From Conidiobolus incongruus B7586 (lineage: Eukaryota; Entomophthoromycota; Entomophthoromycetes; Entomophthorales; Conidiobolaceae), in contig JNEM01010804.1 in assembly GCA_000697335.1 (NCBI GenBank), positions 1 to 21,142 on the forward strand: a stretch of 21,142 bases of DNA, given 5' to 3'. The notes below the pieces were generated by a model, which did no database searches, was not told the DNA's origin, and saw only the letters and a list, made by a program, of their open reading frames with translations. Made by a program: the position numbers and the translations under genes. Numbering within the stretch: the first letter of the stretch is position 1; each line of letters starts with the position of its first letter. This document shows, piece by piece, positions 1 through 11,525 of the stretch.

Positions 1-3000
1 AAATTATCAATAAATATATAGAGTATTATTTTTAAAATATATATTAGTTTGTAAATATTTTTATTTCAATATTTCTATTTAACTTTGAGTTTAAAATTTT
101 ATTATTATTTTATTTACATATTAATGGTTTACCAAATTTATAATTAATTATATATATTAAATATAACTATTTAGGTATTATTAAAAAATTAGCTATCTAA
201 GCCTTTAAAGTTATAAACAATAAAGTAATTTATATTCTTAAAAATTAAAATAAAATTTTAAAATTAATATTGATCCTATTATTAATTTTCATATATATAA
301 TTAAAACCTTTTATCAATATTTTATATTAATTTAATATATATATATATATTAATATACTATGGTATGATGGAATATAAATAAATTATCAAAATTGATTTA
401 TTATTTATTTGGTATTGAATAATATTAATTTTTTGAAATTATTTATATTTGGCAAAAATAATGTACTTACAAATTAATAATTAATTAATAAAGTGAGTGT
501 ATTATTTAATCATTATTAAATATAATTAAACTCCCTTTATTTTTTTACTTTTAAGTAATTCAACATATAAAAACATTATTTTGGCTAAAATTTTACTACT
601 TTATTATCAATATTATCAAAATTACTCTTTTACTAATATTATATATTAATTCGAATTCTAAGAGAAATATATTTAAATATATGATTTCAATATTTTTTTG
701 GGGATTAGAGTTAGATCTAATAAATGAAACTTTTAATAATTATATTGATTAATCTAGTGAATTTGTTTGGTATACTAACTCACTATATATCAGATATATG
801 CTGTTAAGTATACTATATTTTCCAATTATTTTGGAACCCAAAATTTTTACCAATAAAAAATAATAATGCAATATTAATTTGATTATTTTTTGAATTTAAC
901 TTATTACTGATTGTGAATAATTATCATCTTTATTTCAATGCTATAGCGTTTGTCAATATCAAAGAATAAATATACCTTAATTAATATAAAAAACTAAAAT
1001 TAACATTTCAATCAAATATATTTAGAAAAATAGTTTGGAATATCTATATCAATTATATTACACATGGTTGTAATACTATTATCATTATTACTTGTGAATT
1101 AGAAATTTCACTCAAATATTCGTTGTTTAAAAATAGTGTTTATTAATAGTTAGTCTTTTAAGAGATTAATAAATATTATTTTATAATTAATAAAAACAAA
1201 TTGATATTATTAATTAAAGATTGGATTAAAAAAATTAAGGCTTATACTCTTTGATATAAAAGATTTTGAGATCAAATAATTTAATATTTTGCAAAAACTA
1301 AAGTGCTCTTGTAGTTTATTATTATTAACAGAAAGTTTTTTTCTGAATGGAATAACTTTTACAAATACTTATTAAACTTGTGACTAAATGTTGATCCAAG
1401 ACACATAATAAACAGTTAAATATTTTATGAGCCAGTATAAATTAGAAAATAATTTGACCATACTTCCAAAAAAATGCAGTGATTCCAAACTACTCAAGAA
1501 TAATACTAAAATGAAATCAATAAAACTAATATATACCGAAAAATAAAGTTCTAGGGGATATAGAATTTAGAAAAGAGGTCAAAAAATCTTCAAAATGCAA
1601 TGATTATTCAAAATTTAAGGAGATTTCTTTAATTTTAATATTGATTTGTAAAATAGGTTTTTGAAAAAAATTTCAAATTGTTTTTGTAAAATTAATTGAA
1701 TAAATACCTATAAAAGAAATCATTATAAGAAACAATTGTAATTTCCTTTATTTAATAATTATATTGTTAAACTTTTCCAAATTTTAAAACTTTATTTATA
1801 CTCTTCTTTTATCAAAATATTTGATAATTTTTCTATTTTTATTACATTTCTTTTAATTTGCTTGTCGGTTTGGAAGTTCAGTGATTAACCAAAACCCAAG
1901 AAATCAGAACGGTTTATATCTTGGGAATATGATAGGTGTAGTGCTAGAGATTAGTTTTTTGATCTAATCGTGTATTTGGCAATATTTGGTATTTGAGCTT
2001 GGAATTATTTTAGATAATTGAATGCCTTTGAAATTAGTAAAATATACACCCTTTTGGTATATATCACTAATAAATATTATGTACTATACTGTTCCTTTCG
2101 ATACCTGGTGATTATAATTTGAAGAAATTACTTTTGAAATCTATAGCAAAAATTAAAGGTTATTGTATTTGGAATTCTTTGGAACAAGAAATATTGGAAT
2201 TGTACTTTTAAAATTCACCAATTCTCTGTATTTCTGAAAATGTAAAGGTGTATAGAGTTGATATCAGTTTTTATAAATAGCCATTATTCATATGAGTATC
2301 CTAGGATCTGCACCACATTTATTGAGGCTTTAAATTGCCATATTTACTCTCTGTTTCTTTTAAAACACTGGTGATAAATAAGGTATTTATTTTGAATTTT
2401 CCTATTTTAATCATATAATTCTTCATTAAAAAACAACAGAATGAAAAATCAATATTCACCCTCCTAGCGATAACCTTTGAAATGAACAATAATTTATCTC
2501 TATATATTTTTCGGAACTTTTTGTTTTTTTGATAGTGATCTACCTTTGACAACTAAATCCAATCTTGTCTTTAATGGAACGTTGAAATTTTAAATCTATT
2601 ATTACAATAATAAATTATACTAAGTAAAAGCATCATCTTTCTATATACATTTACAAAATCATGATGAATTTTATTCACAGGTTTATGTAAAAATCAATAT
2701 TGGTGAAAGAGCTTATGTCAAATTTATTCATCTATCAATAATACAAAACAGTATATATTTTTGATTGAGGATTTTGAAGCCCACTGATTATATGTATATC
2801 TAATATTTTCAATTTATATACAGGTGAGAAAGGGATATGATTTAAAGGAATCGGGTCTGATACTTTCTCTATAAAATTATAGAATCTCCAAGTTGGTTAA
2901 AATTCTTTTTTCATAGCTATATAAATTGAGAGATGTAATTAAAATATATTAATTAATAATGCCTTCCATTATAAAGTAAAAAGTAAATTTTGTGCTTATA

Positions 3001-3660
3001 ATCTATATAGTTTATTAATTCCATTATCATAATACCAAAACATTATATCTAAAGCTTTGCATTTTCCGGAAAACATTATTTAAAAAATAATTAAATAATA
3101 ATATAATTTTGAAATTATTATAATCCCGGAATTTTAATTGTTTTGTAATAATTTTTCAAGTTCAAATTCCGAATATCTAATTTCCAAGTAATTTTGATAT
3201 TAATTAGGAAATTATCATGATTATTTTTTTAGTTGGTTTTTAGTAAAATTTTGAGCATTAATTCATTACAATAAAACATGTTACATTATAATCATTAAAT
3301 ATATATTTATATTGTTATAAGTTGATTAATAAATTCGCATTTAATTTGGTTTATAAATGTAAAAATTTATATTTAAATCAATAAAACAAATCTTAAACTC
3401 TTATCAAAGTTATTTGTGATGAATTTCTGATATTATAAAACCTGTATAACATTGTAAATTTGGGTATTTAGTTACTAAAAAAAGAATAAAAATATCAAAT
3501 TTTAATAACTTCATATAATTATTTTTCAAAAAGAAATTTTATTATTTAGAATTTTAATAATTAAAAACTGGATAATTAAAAATGGTTTTTATTTTCGGAA
3601 ATATTAGGAATTAAAAAAAAATAACATATTTTTGTTAACCTAAAAGAAATTAAAATTAAC
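1..3660. other. AT-rich spacer without recognisable genes
   Basis: Both strands were read for open frames, splice-linked exons and RNA-like folds, and nothing convincing was found. The longest open frame (2319-2552, minus) begins with TTG, is rich in Lys, Ile and Phe as expected for chance frames in AT-rich DNA, and has no known motif. Composition is mostly runs of A and T with short TA repeats, for example near 340-350. A slightly less AT-rich stretch around 1860-2240 has no domain I can name and may be an old mobile-element remnant. Confidence 0.6.
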
Positions 3661-3671
3661 AATTTGAAATA

Positions 3672-3679
3672 TGACGTCA
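3672..3679. promoter_or_regulatory. CRE-type bZIP site TGACGTCA upstream of SDR gene A
   Basis: This is a perfect 8-bp palindrome, TGACGTCA, the canonical binding site of CREB/ATF-type bZIP factors. It lies 17 bp upstream of a TATA box and about 90 bp upstream of the start codon. In DNA this AT-rich, a chance match with two central CpG-containing bases is unlikely, and the position is that of a proximal activator site. Binding by a bZIP protein is inferred from the motif only. Confidence 0.6.
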
Positions 3680-3696
3680 TTAATTCCAATATTTAA

Positions 3697-3705
3697 TATA
3701 AATAG
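3697..3705 (+). promoter_or_regulatory. TATA box of SDR gene A
   Basis: TATAAATAG sits 64 bp before the chosen ATG at 3769, with no other ATG between it and the start codon. It is a good TATA match and is paired with the CRE-type palindrome just upstream. TA-rich strings are common in this window, so the call rests on position and on its near-consensus form. Confidence 0.5.
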
Positions 3706-3768
3706 ATATTTAAAATTAAAATTGTAAAATAATATTATTTAATTTAAAAATTTAATCACAAATTATCA

Positions 3769-4820
3769 ATGGACACTTGGAAGAGATTCACCAATTTATT
3801 TAAACATTTGAGTGTTGAATATAAAGATTTGAGTGGTAAATCAGCTTTGATAACTGGTGGAAGCGAAGGTATATTTAATAATTTCAATTGTCAACTTCGA
3901 CATATTAATTTTAAATAATATAGGCATCGGTTATCAAACCGCACTAATGTTAGCCCAAATGAATTGTAAAGTGACAATAGTGAGTCGTAACTCCACAAAA
4001 TGCAAACAAGCTGTCGAAAAAATCAAACACGTCACCAGTAATGAAGCTATCTATTATGATATTGTGGATCTCGGAAGTTTTCAAAATATTAGGGAATTCA
4101 CTACAAAATTTTGTAAAAATAATGAAAAATTGGATATTTTGATCAATAATGCGGGTGGTTTGTTTCATGAATTTGGAAAGACTGAAGATGATTTGGAAAA
4201 AAGTGTCCATATCAATCATTTGGGTCCCTTGTTATTCACTTTGGGATTATTGCCAATTGTTAAGAATACTGAAAACGCTAGAATTATATTTTTATCCAGT
4301 GATCGTAAGCAATTATAATATTATTAGATAAGTTTATATTTTATTTTGATTGGAATGATTAGTTCATGTAGATGCAAAATTAAAACTCCCTGATGATATA
4401 CATACGTCCCCCAATAAGTATAATGGAGAGCACATTTATGGTAAGACCAAATTAATGAATGTAATGGTAGCTAATCAACTTGCTAAAAAACTTGCTTACA
4501 AGAATATCATTGTAAGTTCTCTTCATCCCGGGTTCGTTAGGACTAACATCGGGTTCACCAATTTACCCAACACTTGGGGTGGGTATTTTTCAAGTCTGTT
4601 GATTACTTTGATGCACAAATTGTTAGGTAGAACTCTTGAACAAGGTGCTATGACTTCGGTTTATGTAGCTACTAGTGATGATATTAAAAATGGTGGTTAT
4701 TACGATAGCTGTGATGTTGGATCCATGAACCCATTGGCTAAAGAACAAGATTTGGTGGATCAATTGTGGGATGAGAGTTTAAAGTTGATAGGGTATAACG
4801 ATACTGCTATTTACGATTAA
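3769..4820 (+). CDS. Short-chain dehydrogenase/reductase (retinol-dehydrogenase-like), SDR gene A, 3 exons
   Basis: Exons are 3769-3868, 3924-4304 and 4363-4820, giving 312 aa after removal of GT-AG introns of 55 and 58 nt, both phase 1. It is a classical SDR: nucleotide-binding TGGSEGIG at residues 29-36, Arg in VSRN (53-56) suggesting NADP(H) preference, NNAG at 108-111, NHLG with the active-site Asn at 131, catalytic Ser in FLSS (156-159), and YGKTK with Tyr186 and Lys190. SLHPGFV (213-219) is typical of the RDH11-14/WWOX-like group. It likely reduces a lipid-like or carbonyl substrate; which one cannot be told. No signal peptide or clear membrane anchor is seen. The ATG is the first after the TATA box and restores the complete Rossmann N-terminus. 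AATAAA at 4906-4911 may be the poly(A) signal. It shows about 49% identity to SDR gene B (152 of 308 counted by hand, ungapped). Confidence 0.93.
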
Positions 4821-6447
4821 TTATTTTATCTAATTAGAATAATATCAATGAATGATACTTATAATATTTGAAAATCTAATACCTGAAATGTAAAATATTA
4901 ATTTTAATAAATTTAAAATTTGTAAAATTATAGTTGATTTTGATTTAGATTTTAATTATCTAAGCAAAATTTTTCAAACCTATTCAATAAAATAGAAAAT
5001 ATATATGACTCAATTTTACATTTCAAAATCAGAATATTATTTTCTATTTCATTATTCTATATGTGCAAATAACCAATTAATATAACTATTTGATGGGTAT
5101 AATATATTCTAGCAAACAGAAAATATACTTCTAGAATAATATAAATAGCGATATTTCAATAAATGTTAAGCATATTATCATATTAGCCAATATTTAGATA
5201 TAAATCACAAGGACAAATTATAATATCAAAACATAGTAATTCATTGAAAACCTTGAACTTTAATTCTATTTTTTACTATTAAAATTGAGTTTAATAATAA
5301 TATAGCAAATACCCTATTGTTATAAATAATACAAATGATATTAAAATGGATTGTGGTATATAATTAAAATTCAATTGAGCAAATTTGAAACTAAATATAT
5401 GTGCATATTGTTTAATATATTCTACAATGTATATATATATATCACCTTGAGTTGTAGGTAATATTTAATGTTATAGATATGGTTTGTATTTAAAGATATT
5501 TAATTTTCTTAACATAATGGAATCCTCTTAACTGGAATTGAATCAGTGACTAAGAAATTACAATTTTAACTACATTCCCGCCCTCGATTAATTGAGCTAT
5601 AGTCAATTGATTGAATAAAATATCACTATGACACATTTTTAATATATTGTTGTACAAGATCTACCCTATATATTTATATATAATAAATAGGCTTAAAATA
5701 TCAAAAAAATATTTATTCAATTTATCAAATTTGAGACAATATAAACTTTTCTAATATATTTGAAATATCAAAATATCATTCAAGACAATTATATATTTTT
5801 TCCAATAGTTGATTATAATGAATTTAAAATTTGATATAATTCAACGAATTATTCAAAAAAAAATTTTAATTCATTTCATTTGTTTTAGTGTTACATTTGA
5901 AAATTAACTGTTCATCTTGATTTGATAGTTAAGCCAATACTATTTTTCAGTCCATAATTAAATGATACACTTTGTTAGATATATCCTTCACTGAATTAAT
6001 TATTTAAATAAGCTTATTAATAAATAATATACTAACAAGTATCTTTATTAAAATATTTTATTATAAAACACAACAATAGTCTAAATAAAGTTTTTAACTA
6101 TTATTTCCTATAATTTTAAATATATTGTTTGAAAGATTATTATTACAGCATGATATTTATATTACATGTTTAATCAATCAAATAATCAATATATATATAA
6201 AGCTTGCAATTAATACAATATTATTATAATGAATTTAATTTATTTTAATGCAACAAATTTAAAATAATATTCTAAACGAATTATGTTGCATTTTGAGTTT
6301 GATAAAGGAAAACCTATTGAAATCAATAATACTGAAGCATTTAATAAACCATTTATATACCCTTGGTCTAAAACTAATTTATTTAATTCTGTTATTGTTA
6401 AATTAATATGAAAATGATATTTTCAAATCTTTAATAATAATAATTAT
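4821..6447. other. Spacer between the two convergent SDR genes
   Basis: This 1.6-kb stretch holds the 3' flanks of two tail-to-tail genes. AATAAA at 4906-4911 on plus and its minus-strand counterpart (TTTATT at 6378-6383) lie about 65-90 nt beyond the respective stop codons and could serve as poly(A) signals. Apart from a degenerate tRNA-like segment near 5515-5606 I see no gene. The rest is AT-rich sequence with short TA runs near 5430-5440 and 5670-5680. Confidence 0.6.
5515..5606 (-). pseudogene. Possible decayed tRNA gene or tRNA-derived SINE head
   Basis: On the minus strand, TAGCTCAATTAATCGAG (5599 to 5583) resembles a Pol III A box with its D-stem GCTC/GAG. GATTCAATTCC (5544 to 5534) resembles a B box inside a T-arm whose stem can still pair ACTG with CAGT. 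The boxes are 55 nt apart, slightly longer than in an intronless tRNA. The acceptor strands do not pair and no clear anticodon arm forms, so a working tRNA is unlikely. Chance similarity cannot be excluded. Confidence 0.3.
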
Positions 6448-7491
6448 CTAATTTGATTCCAATCCAACAAATTTCAAACTTTGATCCCATAACAATTTAC
6501 GAATCTCTTCATTGTCAGCTTGGGAATTATAGGGGCTCAATTCACAACTATCATAATACTGTCCCGATTCAATATGATCATCAACCACTGTGTAAATCGT
6601 TGTTAAAGAACCCTGATCTGGAGATCTGCCCAAAAGGAAATGGAGGATCCTAGAAACTGCCCAAGTAATAGTACCGGCCCATGTATTGGGTAAATTATTC
6701 ACGATGATATCAGTTGCAACGAAACCAGGATGCAATGATGCTACAATGATATTATCTGGAGTGAGTCGTTTCGCAAGTTCTTTAGCTATTATGACGTTCA
6801 TTAATTTGGATTTGGAATAAGCTTCAAATACTCGATAATTTTCTTCTTTCACTTGTAAATCTTGTGGTAAAGTTAAACTAACGTCCAAATGAGCTAAAAT
6901 TTTGATATGATATTGAATAACGATCTAACACAGAATATTAGTTTAAAGTATACCTGCACTTGATAAGAAAATAATTCTGGAATTTTGACCTTTAGGAATA
7001 ATTGGCAATAAATTCAAAGTTAGAAGGAACGGTGCCAAGTGGTTAAGTTGCACTGTTCTCTCAAACCCATCGGCAGTCTTCGCATATTCCCAAAAGGTCC
7101 CTCCTGCATTATTAATCATAATATCCAATCTTTCATATTTATTAATAAATAATTCGGTGAATTTTCTAACGCTTGCAAAATTTGAAAAATCTACAATTTC
7201 GTAATGTACGTCAAGGTTATTTGTTTGCTCACGGATTTGATCCACTGCACATTGAGATTTGGATTTGTTGCGACTTGCGATAATCACTTTGCATTTTATT
7301 TTGGCAAGATGAAGTGCTGTATGGAATCCAATTCCTATATTTAAATCACATAATATAATGATGATATATTATTTATAACTTTTTCAATTACCTTCATTTC
7401 CACCAGTGACTAAAGCCAATTTACCACTTAAATCTTTTGGATCAACTGATAATTTTTTGAATAGATTGGTTATATTACGTTTGTCTCTCAT
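6448..7491 (-). CDS. Short-chain dehydrogenase/reductase (retinol-dehydrogenase-like), SDR gene B, 3 exons
   Basis: Exons on the minus strand are 7491-7392, 7334-6954 and 6893-6448, giving 308 aa; the GT-AG introns are 57 and 60 nt, phase 1, at exactly the same codon positions as in SDR gene A. Motifs: TGGNEGIG 29-36, ASRN 53-56, NNAG 108-111, NHLA with Asn131, FLSS 156-159, YSKSK with Tyr186 and Lys190, SLHPGFV 213-219. All catalytic residues are present, so it should be active, probably with NADP(H). Its residues around the substrate pocket (after 230) differ more from gene A than the cofactor half does, suggesting different substrates. The ATG at 7491 is chosen because it gives the full N-terminus; an ATG 7 nt upstream opens a short out-of-frame ORF. 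AATAAA on minus (6383-6378) may be the poly(A) signal. Gene B faces gene A tail-to-tail. Confidence 0.93.
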
Positions 7492-7498
7492 TTTTCAT
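7475..7498 (-). promoter_or_regulatory. Seven-codon upstream ORF overlapping the start of SDR gene B
   Basis: An ATG at 7498 opens a 7-codon frame ending in TAA at 7475, overlapping the main ATG (7491) in another frame. Ribosomes starting there would miss the main start, so it could lower translation of gene B or be skipped by leaky scanning. It exists only if the transcript begins upstream of 7498. SDR gene A has no such ATG in its leader. Confidence 0.35.
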
Positions 7499-9974
7499 TT
7501 ATTATTAATAATTACTATATACTTGGATCCTTACCATGCCACCTCAGTATATATCCTAAACATTAGTCATAAAATCCACAATTCCTAATAGCTTTAACCA
7601 TTTTTGCAAAGTTTTTGGTGTTAGTTCAAACTTGTAATTTTTTTTGCTGAACTATTTATGTGAAAATTTTTAAATTCTTAAAAACATAAATGGAAATAAT
7701 AGTTCATATATGGAAATATTGATGATTTGAACCTGTTATTTAGGATTGTATTTGAAAATCGGAATATTTAATCGCATAATTTTAAACAAAACTTTGGTGA
7801 ATATGAGATATTTATATATTTAAAGGAGAAAGTTAAAATTATTTAACCGATAAATACAGTTTTTTAATATAATATGATATTCAAATTCATGTCTTTGTAT
7901 TTATTTAATGTGACTATGTATTGAGTATATAATCAGTATATATTATATATTGAATATATCCAAATAAAATGTGGAATAGAGAGGAGAAAATTTAATTATT
8001 ATCTATTTGAAAAATATTAAACAACACAAATTCTTTAATTTTTCAAGGCTTGAATAATAATTCTGTAATAATTACAATCTTTTTGTCATATTAACAGATG
8101 ATCCTTAATAGATTATATTATATAAAGCATGTTGTTGAGATGCTTTGATAAAATTATTGAATTGTATTACCAATATGAATCAACTTTGGATAAATCAACA
8201 TTTACATTGTTTTAATTTAAGAAATTGAATCAAATTATAGATAGTTAAATATATATAAGTCTTTCTCATTTTATACTTTTATCAGTTATTATAAGAATTA
8301 CTAATCATTGAGTACTTGCTTATTTTTATATTTTGCTTAATAAAGTACTAAATTACTAAGATTAATATTAAAGTTTATAGCAAGAATGTAAGAGACCTAT
8401 TTATAAGGCTATATTATATAAAAAGAGTGACTTCTCAAAAGATAACATATTTGATAGAAACTGCCTTCTAAGATTGTTCAGTTTATTGAATTAATTTTAG
8501 GTTTAATATATAGTACTTCAAATTTTTAATTAAGATTATAATTGACAATAAGGAAAAACTTAGTTTGTTAAAAAAATAAAGATATAAATTTGATTATAAC
8601 TAAGCAAATTTAACCTTGTGACTTATAATTGAAAATATCATAGAGTGATGAATTAATCACACATTTTATATTTGGATACTGTTAGATCAATTACTCAAAT
8701 TATAGATAAATTTATGAAATATGATTTTGAGATATAATCATAGAAACAATTTAAAGCTTAATATATAAGTATAATAATAGTTAAACCAGTATAATGTAGA
8801 GGAAAACTTAATATAAAAGTAATATGGCATAGAAAATAGTAATATAGTATGGAAATGTAAACAAAGTTTAATTAAGCTTTAAACACAGATAAGTCACCAA
8901 TATATTAGGATTTATATTAGATAGTGCTAATAAACTATAATATCAGTAGAATATACTTTTAATCTTGGAAATAATCAAAAAAATAAGAAATAATAAGAAA
9001 TAATAAGAATTGAGAAGAGAAAAAGAACTTAGCTTATTAAATAATTCAATACTATTTATATAATTAAATTAGCTATAAAAGTATTAATTAATCATATAGT
9101 TTATAATGAGTTGTATTATGTAGAAACATATATAAGAATTTAAAGAATTAATTGCTTAATATAATAGAACCATTGCTTATTTTTACTAAGTTCAATTTTA
9201 AAATAAACAACTGACACTTGATAATTATATATATATTTGAAGATATTTGATTATATAAATTCTTTTATAAATATTTTAATAGCAATTATTGAATTATGAT
9301 ATATAAAACTCATTGAAATTTTTTGCTCATTGATATATTATTAGCAAATTCCTAAAAATATTTGAAATCAGATTTTACAAATATATGATTGATGACATAA
9401 AGAATTTAATAAAAATACAATATATTTTCATTTGAACCAAGGTTTAGAATAGATATTTATATTTTATAAATGTAAATTAATCAAATATATTTCATCTTAA
9501 TCATTTTTATTTAACAATAATTTAATACAATAGCTAATTTTGATATTGTTTTATTATAAAATAGTTACAACCTGTCCATTTTGATTATCATGTAAAAATA
9601 ATGTCTACAATTTGTAAAAGTGAAAATTATTTATTAAATTAAAATTAAAATTATATTTAAGTAATCTTCAGTATAGCAAAATGTAAATTATCTCTGGATA
9701 ATTAAAATATTTGAATCTTAGATATATTTTTTAAAAACTTATTAATTCGAATTATTCATAAATATATCACCAAACTTTTAAATAAAAGATTTGTCATACT
9801 AAATTTATGTCAGATATGACCCATCTCTAAAATTGATTGGAATGATATATATCATTAAACATTTTATAGGGTATTAAAGGAAGATCAAACCTCACTTAAT
9901 GATATTAATAAATCTAATAGTTTTCTATTATAATATATTCACAAAACGTAGGAATATTCAAAAGTCAATGTAAA
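7499..9974. other. AT-rich spacer between SDR gene B and the SDR pseudogene
   Basis: No open frame with recognisable motifs is seen on either strand. It begins with the SDR gene B promoter region and otherwise holds AT-rich DNA and a short imperfect repeat of AATAAGAAAT (about three units, 8982-9010). No RNA gene or mobile element could be recognised. Confidence 0.55.
7547..7555 (-). promoter_or_regulatory. Possible TATA box of SDR gene B
   Basis: A minus-strand TATATACTG-type string lies about 57 bp upstream of the ATG at 7491, similar to the TATA-to-ATG distance in SDR gene A. A second TATATA lies nearer, at 7516-7521. No CRE-type palindrome is present here, so the two paralogs seem to differ in control. 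TA-rich strings are common locally, hence low confidence. Confidence 0.3.
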
Positions 9975-10938
9975 TATCTGTTAGTTGAATAAAAGGATCT
10001 AACTGGCAAAGTTGCTTTGGTCACTACTGGTAACCAAGGTACCAATATTCATCATTATTGGTTATGTATGACATATTGATATCTAACCAAATTTAAATAT
10101 TCGATAAGGTACTACTATATTAGTTTTTAAAGTCAATTTCAATGTCATAACCGTAAGTAGAAATAAAATAAAATCCTTGAAAATTGCTGAAAAATCAAAT
10201 ACTTGACCAGAAATCAAACATCGATTATGATGTACTAGAACTTGGTAGTTTCGAATCAGTCAATTCATTCTCTATAAGATTACTAGATGGAAAAGATAAT
10301 TTGGGCACCTTGATCAATAAGCCAGGAGATGTGTTCAATGAATAAGTCTCAACTGTGGATGGTTTTGAATGAAAAGCGGGAGTGAATCAACTTGGACGAC
10401 TGTTTTTGACCTGAATTTATTACCAATAATCAAATATATTAAATATGCTAGAATTTTTTTGCATATAGTAGATGTGAGTTGACGGGCATTATATTTAAAA
10501 ATATACTTCCTTGGTATTTAGTTCAAAGTAATGGTAAAACAAAACTTTGAGATAGTTTGAGTGTCACGTCAGAAAACTACCAAGGATTACAATCATAGCA
10601 TAATACTAAGTTGATAACCATAATGACAGTGGAAGAGCTATCTAGAAAGCCTTCTGATAAAGGGATCATAATAGCAAGTATGAATCAAGGTATAGCTAAT
10701 ACCAATATGGCTCAAGCTAACCTTCTGGGTAGATTATCATAAAACAGTTACCTGCGCTGTGACAACATTCAATGATATACTAGATTAAGATCGCGGATAA
10801 TGAGTAATGGCTTAAGCTTATACTGCACTTCCTGAGAAAATTGTCTCAGATAGATATCATGCCAAATGTGATCTTTCAGCTATCGATCCTTCGGCCAAAG
10901 ATGAAAAGATAATTAACGAATTCTACTCAAAATTCTAA
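9975..10938 (+). pseudogene. Dead third copy of the SDR gene
   Basis: Translation in shifting plus frames matches SDR genes A and B along nearly their whole length. Exon 1 is 9975-10038, with DLTGKVALVTTGNQG matching the cofactor motif but preceded by a stop. Exon 2 begins at 10109, with ITVSRN, ELGSFES, LINKPGD (from INNAGG), VDGFE and NQLGRLFLT. Exon 3 begins near 10522 and ends at the stop 10936-10938 after DPSAKDEKIINEF. Both intron sites are traceable: GT at 10039 with AG at 10107-10108, and AG at 10520-10521. There are several in-frame stops and at least two frameshifts; the codon matching the catalytic Tyr of YxxxK is a stop (10596-10598), though the matching Lys (10608-10610) remains. 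DGFE and the GNQG region look closer to gene B than to gene A. It is a host gene relic in the same orientation as gene A. Confidence 0.9.
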
Positions 10939-11525
10939 TGCAATTCATCTTAACGATTCTTGCATTTTTAATTTTTCAAATCTATAATATAAAAAATTCT
11001 GTTTTTATTTTTTTATATATTATAAGATTTTTATTGTGATTAATTCCTTGATTTGAAATTTTTAAATGTTAGTATTTCGATTTTACTATTGAGAATAATG
11101 TATGTCTATAACAAATGGTGAAGTAAATAAAACTAATGTCGATATAAGGAATATTTGTGAATTGAAGCTGATATCCATAAAAATAATTTTTTTATATAAT
11201 TAAAGCTATTTAGTATATACTTTATCAACAATAACCATTTAAGAAGCTATATTTCAATATGACTAGTAATTGGCACTACCTGGAAGACCTGTTATTGTTA
11301 CCAGAGATAGCAATTGATATTGAAAAACATAAAGCAATGCTTTAATTAATAATTACTGTTTTTTATTATAACAAAGCAGGCAAAAGTAATTTTAAATCTT
11401 AATTACAGCCTATAAAATTATATTTTTGTTTAGGCATTTGAACTTTTCATATAATAGCAATAATTAATTTTAGTTGGATTATGTGATTAGTTGTTTAAAT
11501 TCGATAGAGTAATGATTTTAATGGA
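10939..11525. other. Spacer between the SDR pseudogene and the LTR-like segment
   Basis: AT-rich DNA. The only open frame beginning with ATG that caught attention is 28 codons long (11259-11345, plus). It has a less AT-biased reading than its surroundings but matches no family I know and has no visible splice partners. Confidence 0.5.

Noticed and set aside
2319-2552. 77-aa minus-strand open frame
   Set aside because: Starts with TTG, not ATG; Lys/Ile/Phe-rich as expected by chance; no motif and no intron partners.
3950-4219. 89-aa minus-strand frame inside SDR gene A
   Set aside because: Antisense shadow of exon 2, whose protein motifs are clear on the plus strand.
8982-9010. Short AATAAGAAAT tandem repeat considered as a CRISPR-like or regulatory array
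   Set aside because: Only about three imperfect units and no spacers; ordinary low-complexity sequence.
11259-11345. 28-codon plus-strand ORF beginning MTSNWHYLEDL
   Set aside because: Reads less AT-biased than its flanks, but is too short, has no splice signals of note, and matches no family I can name.
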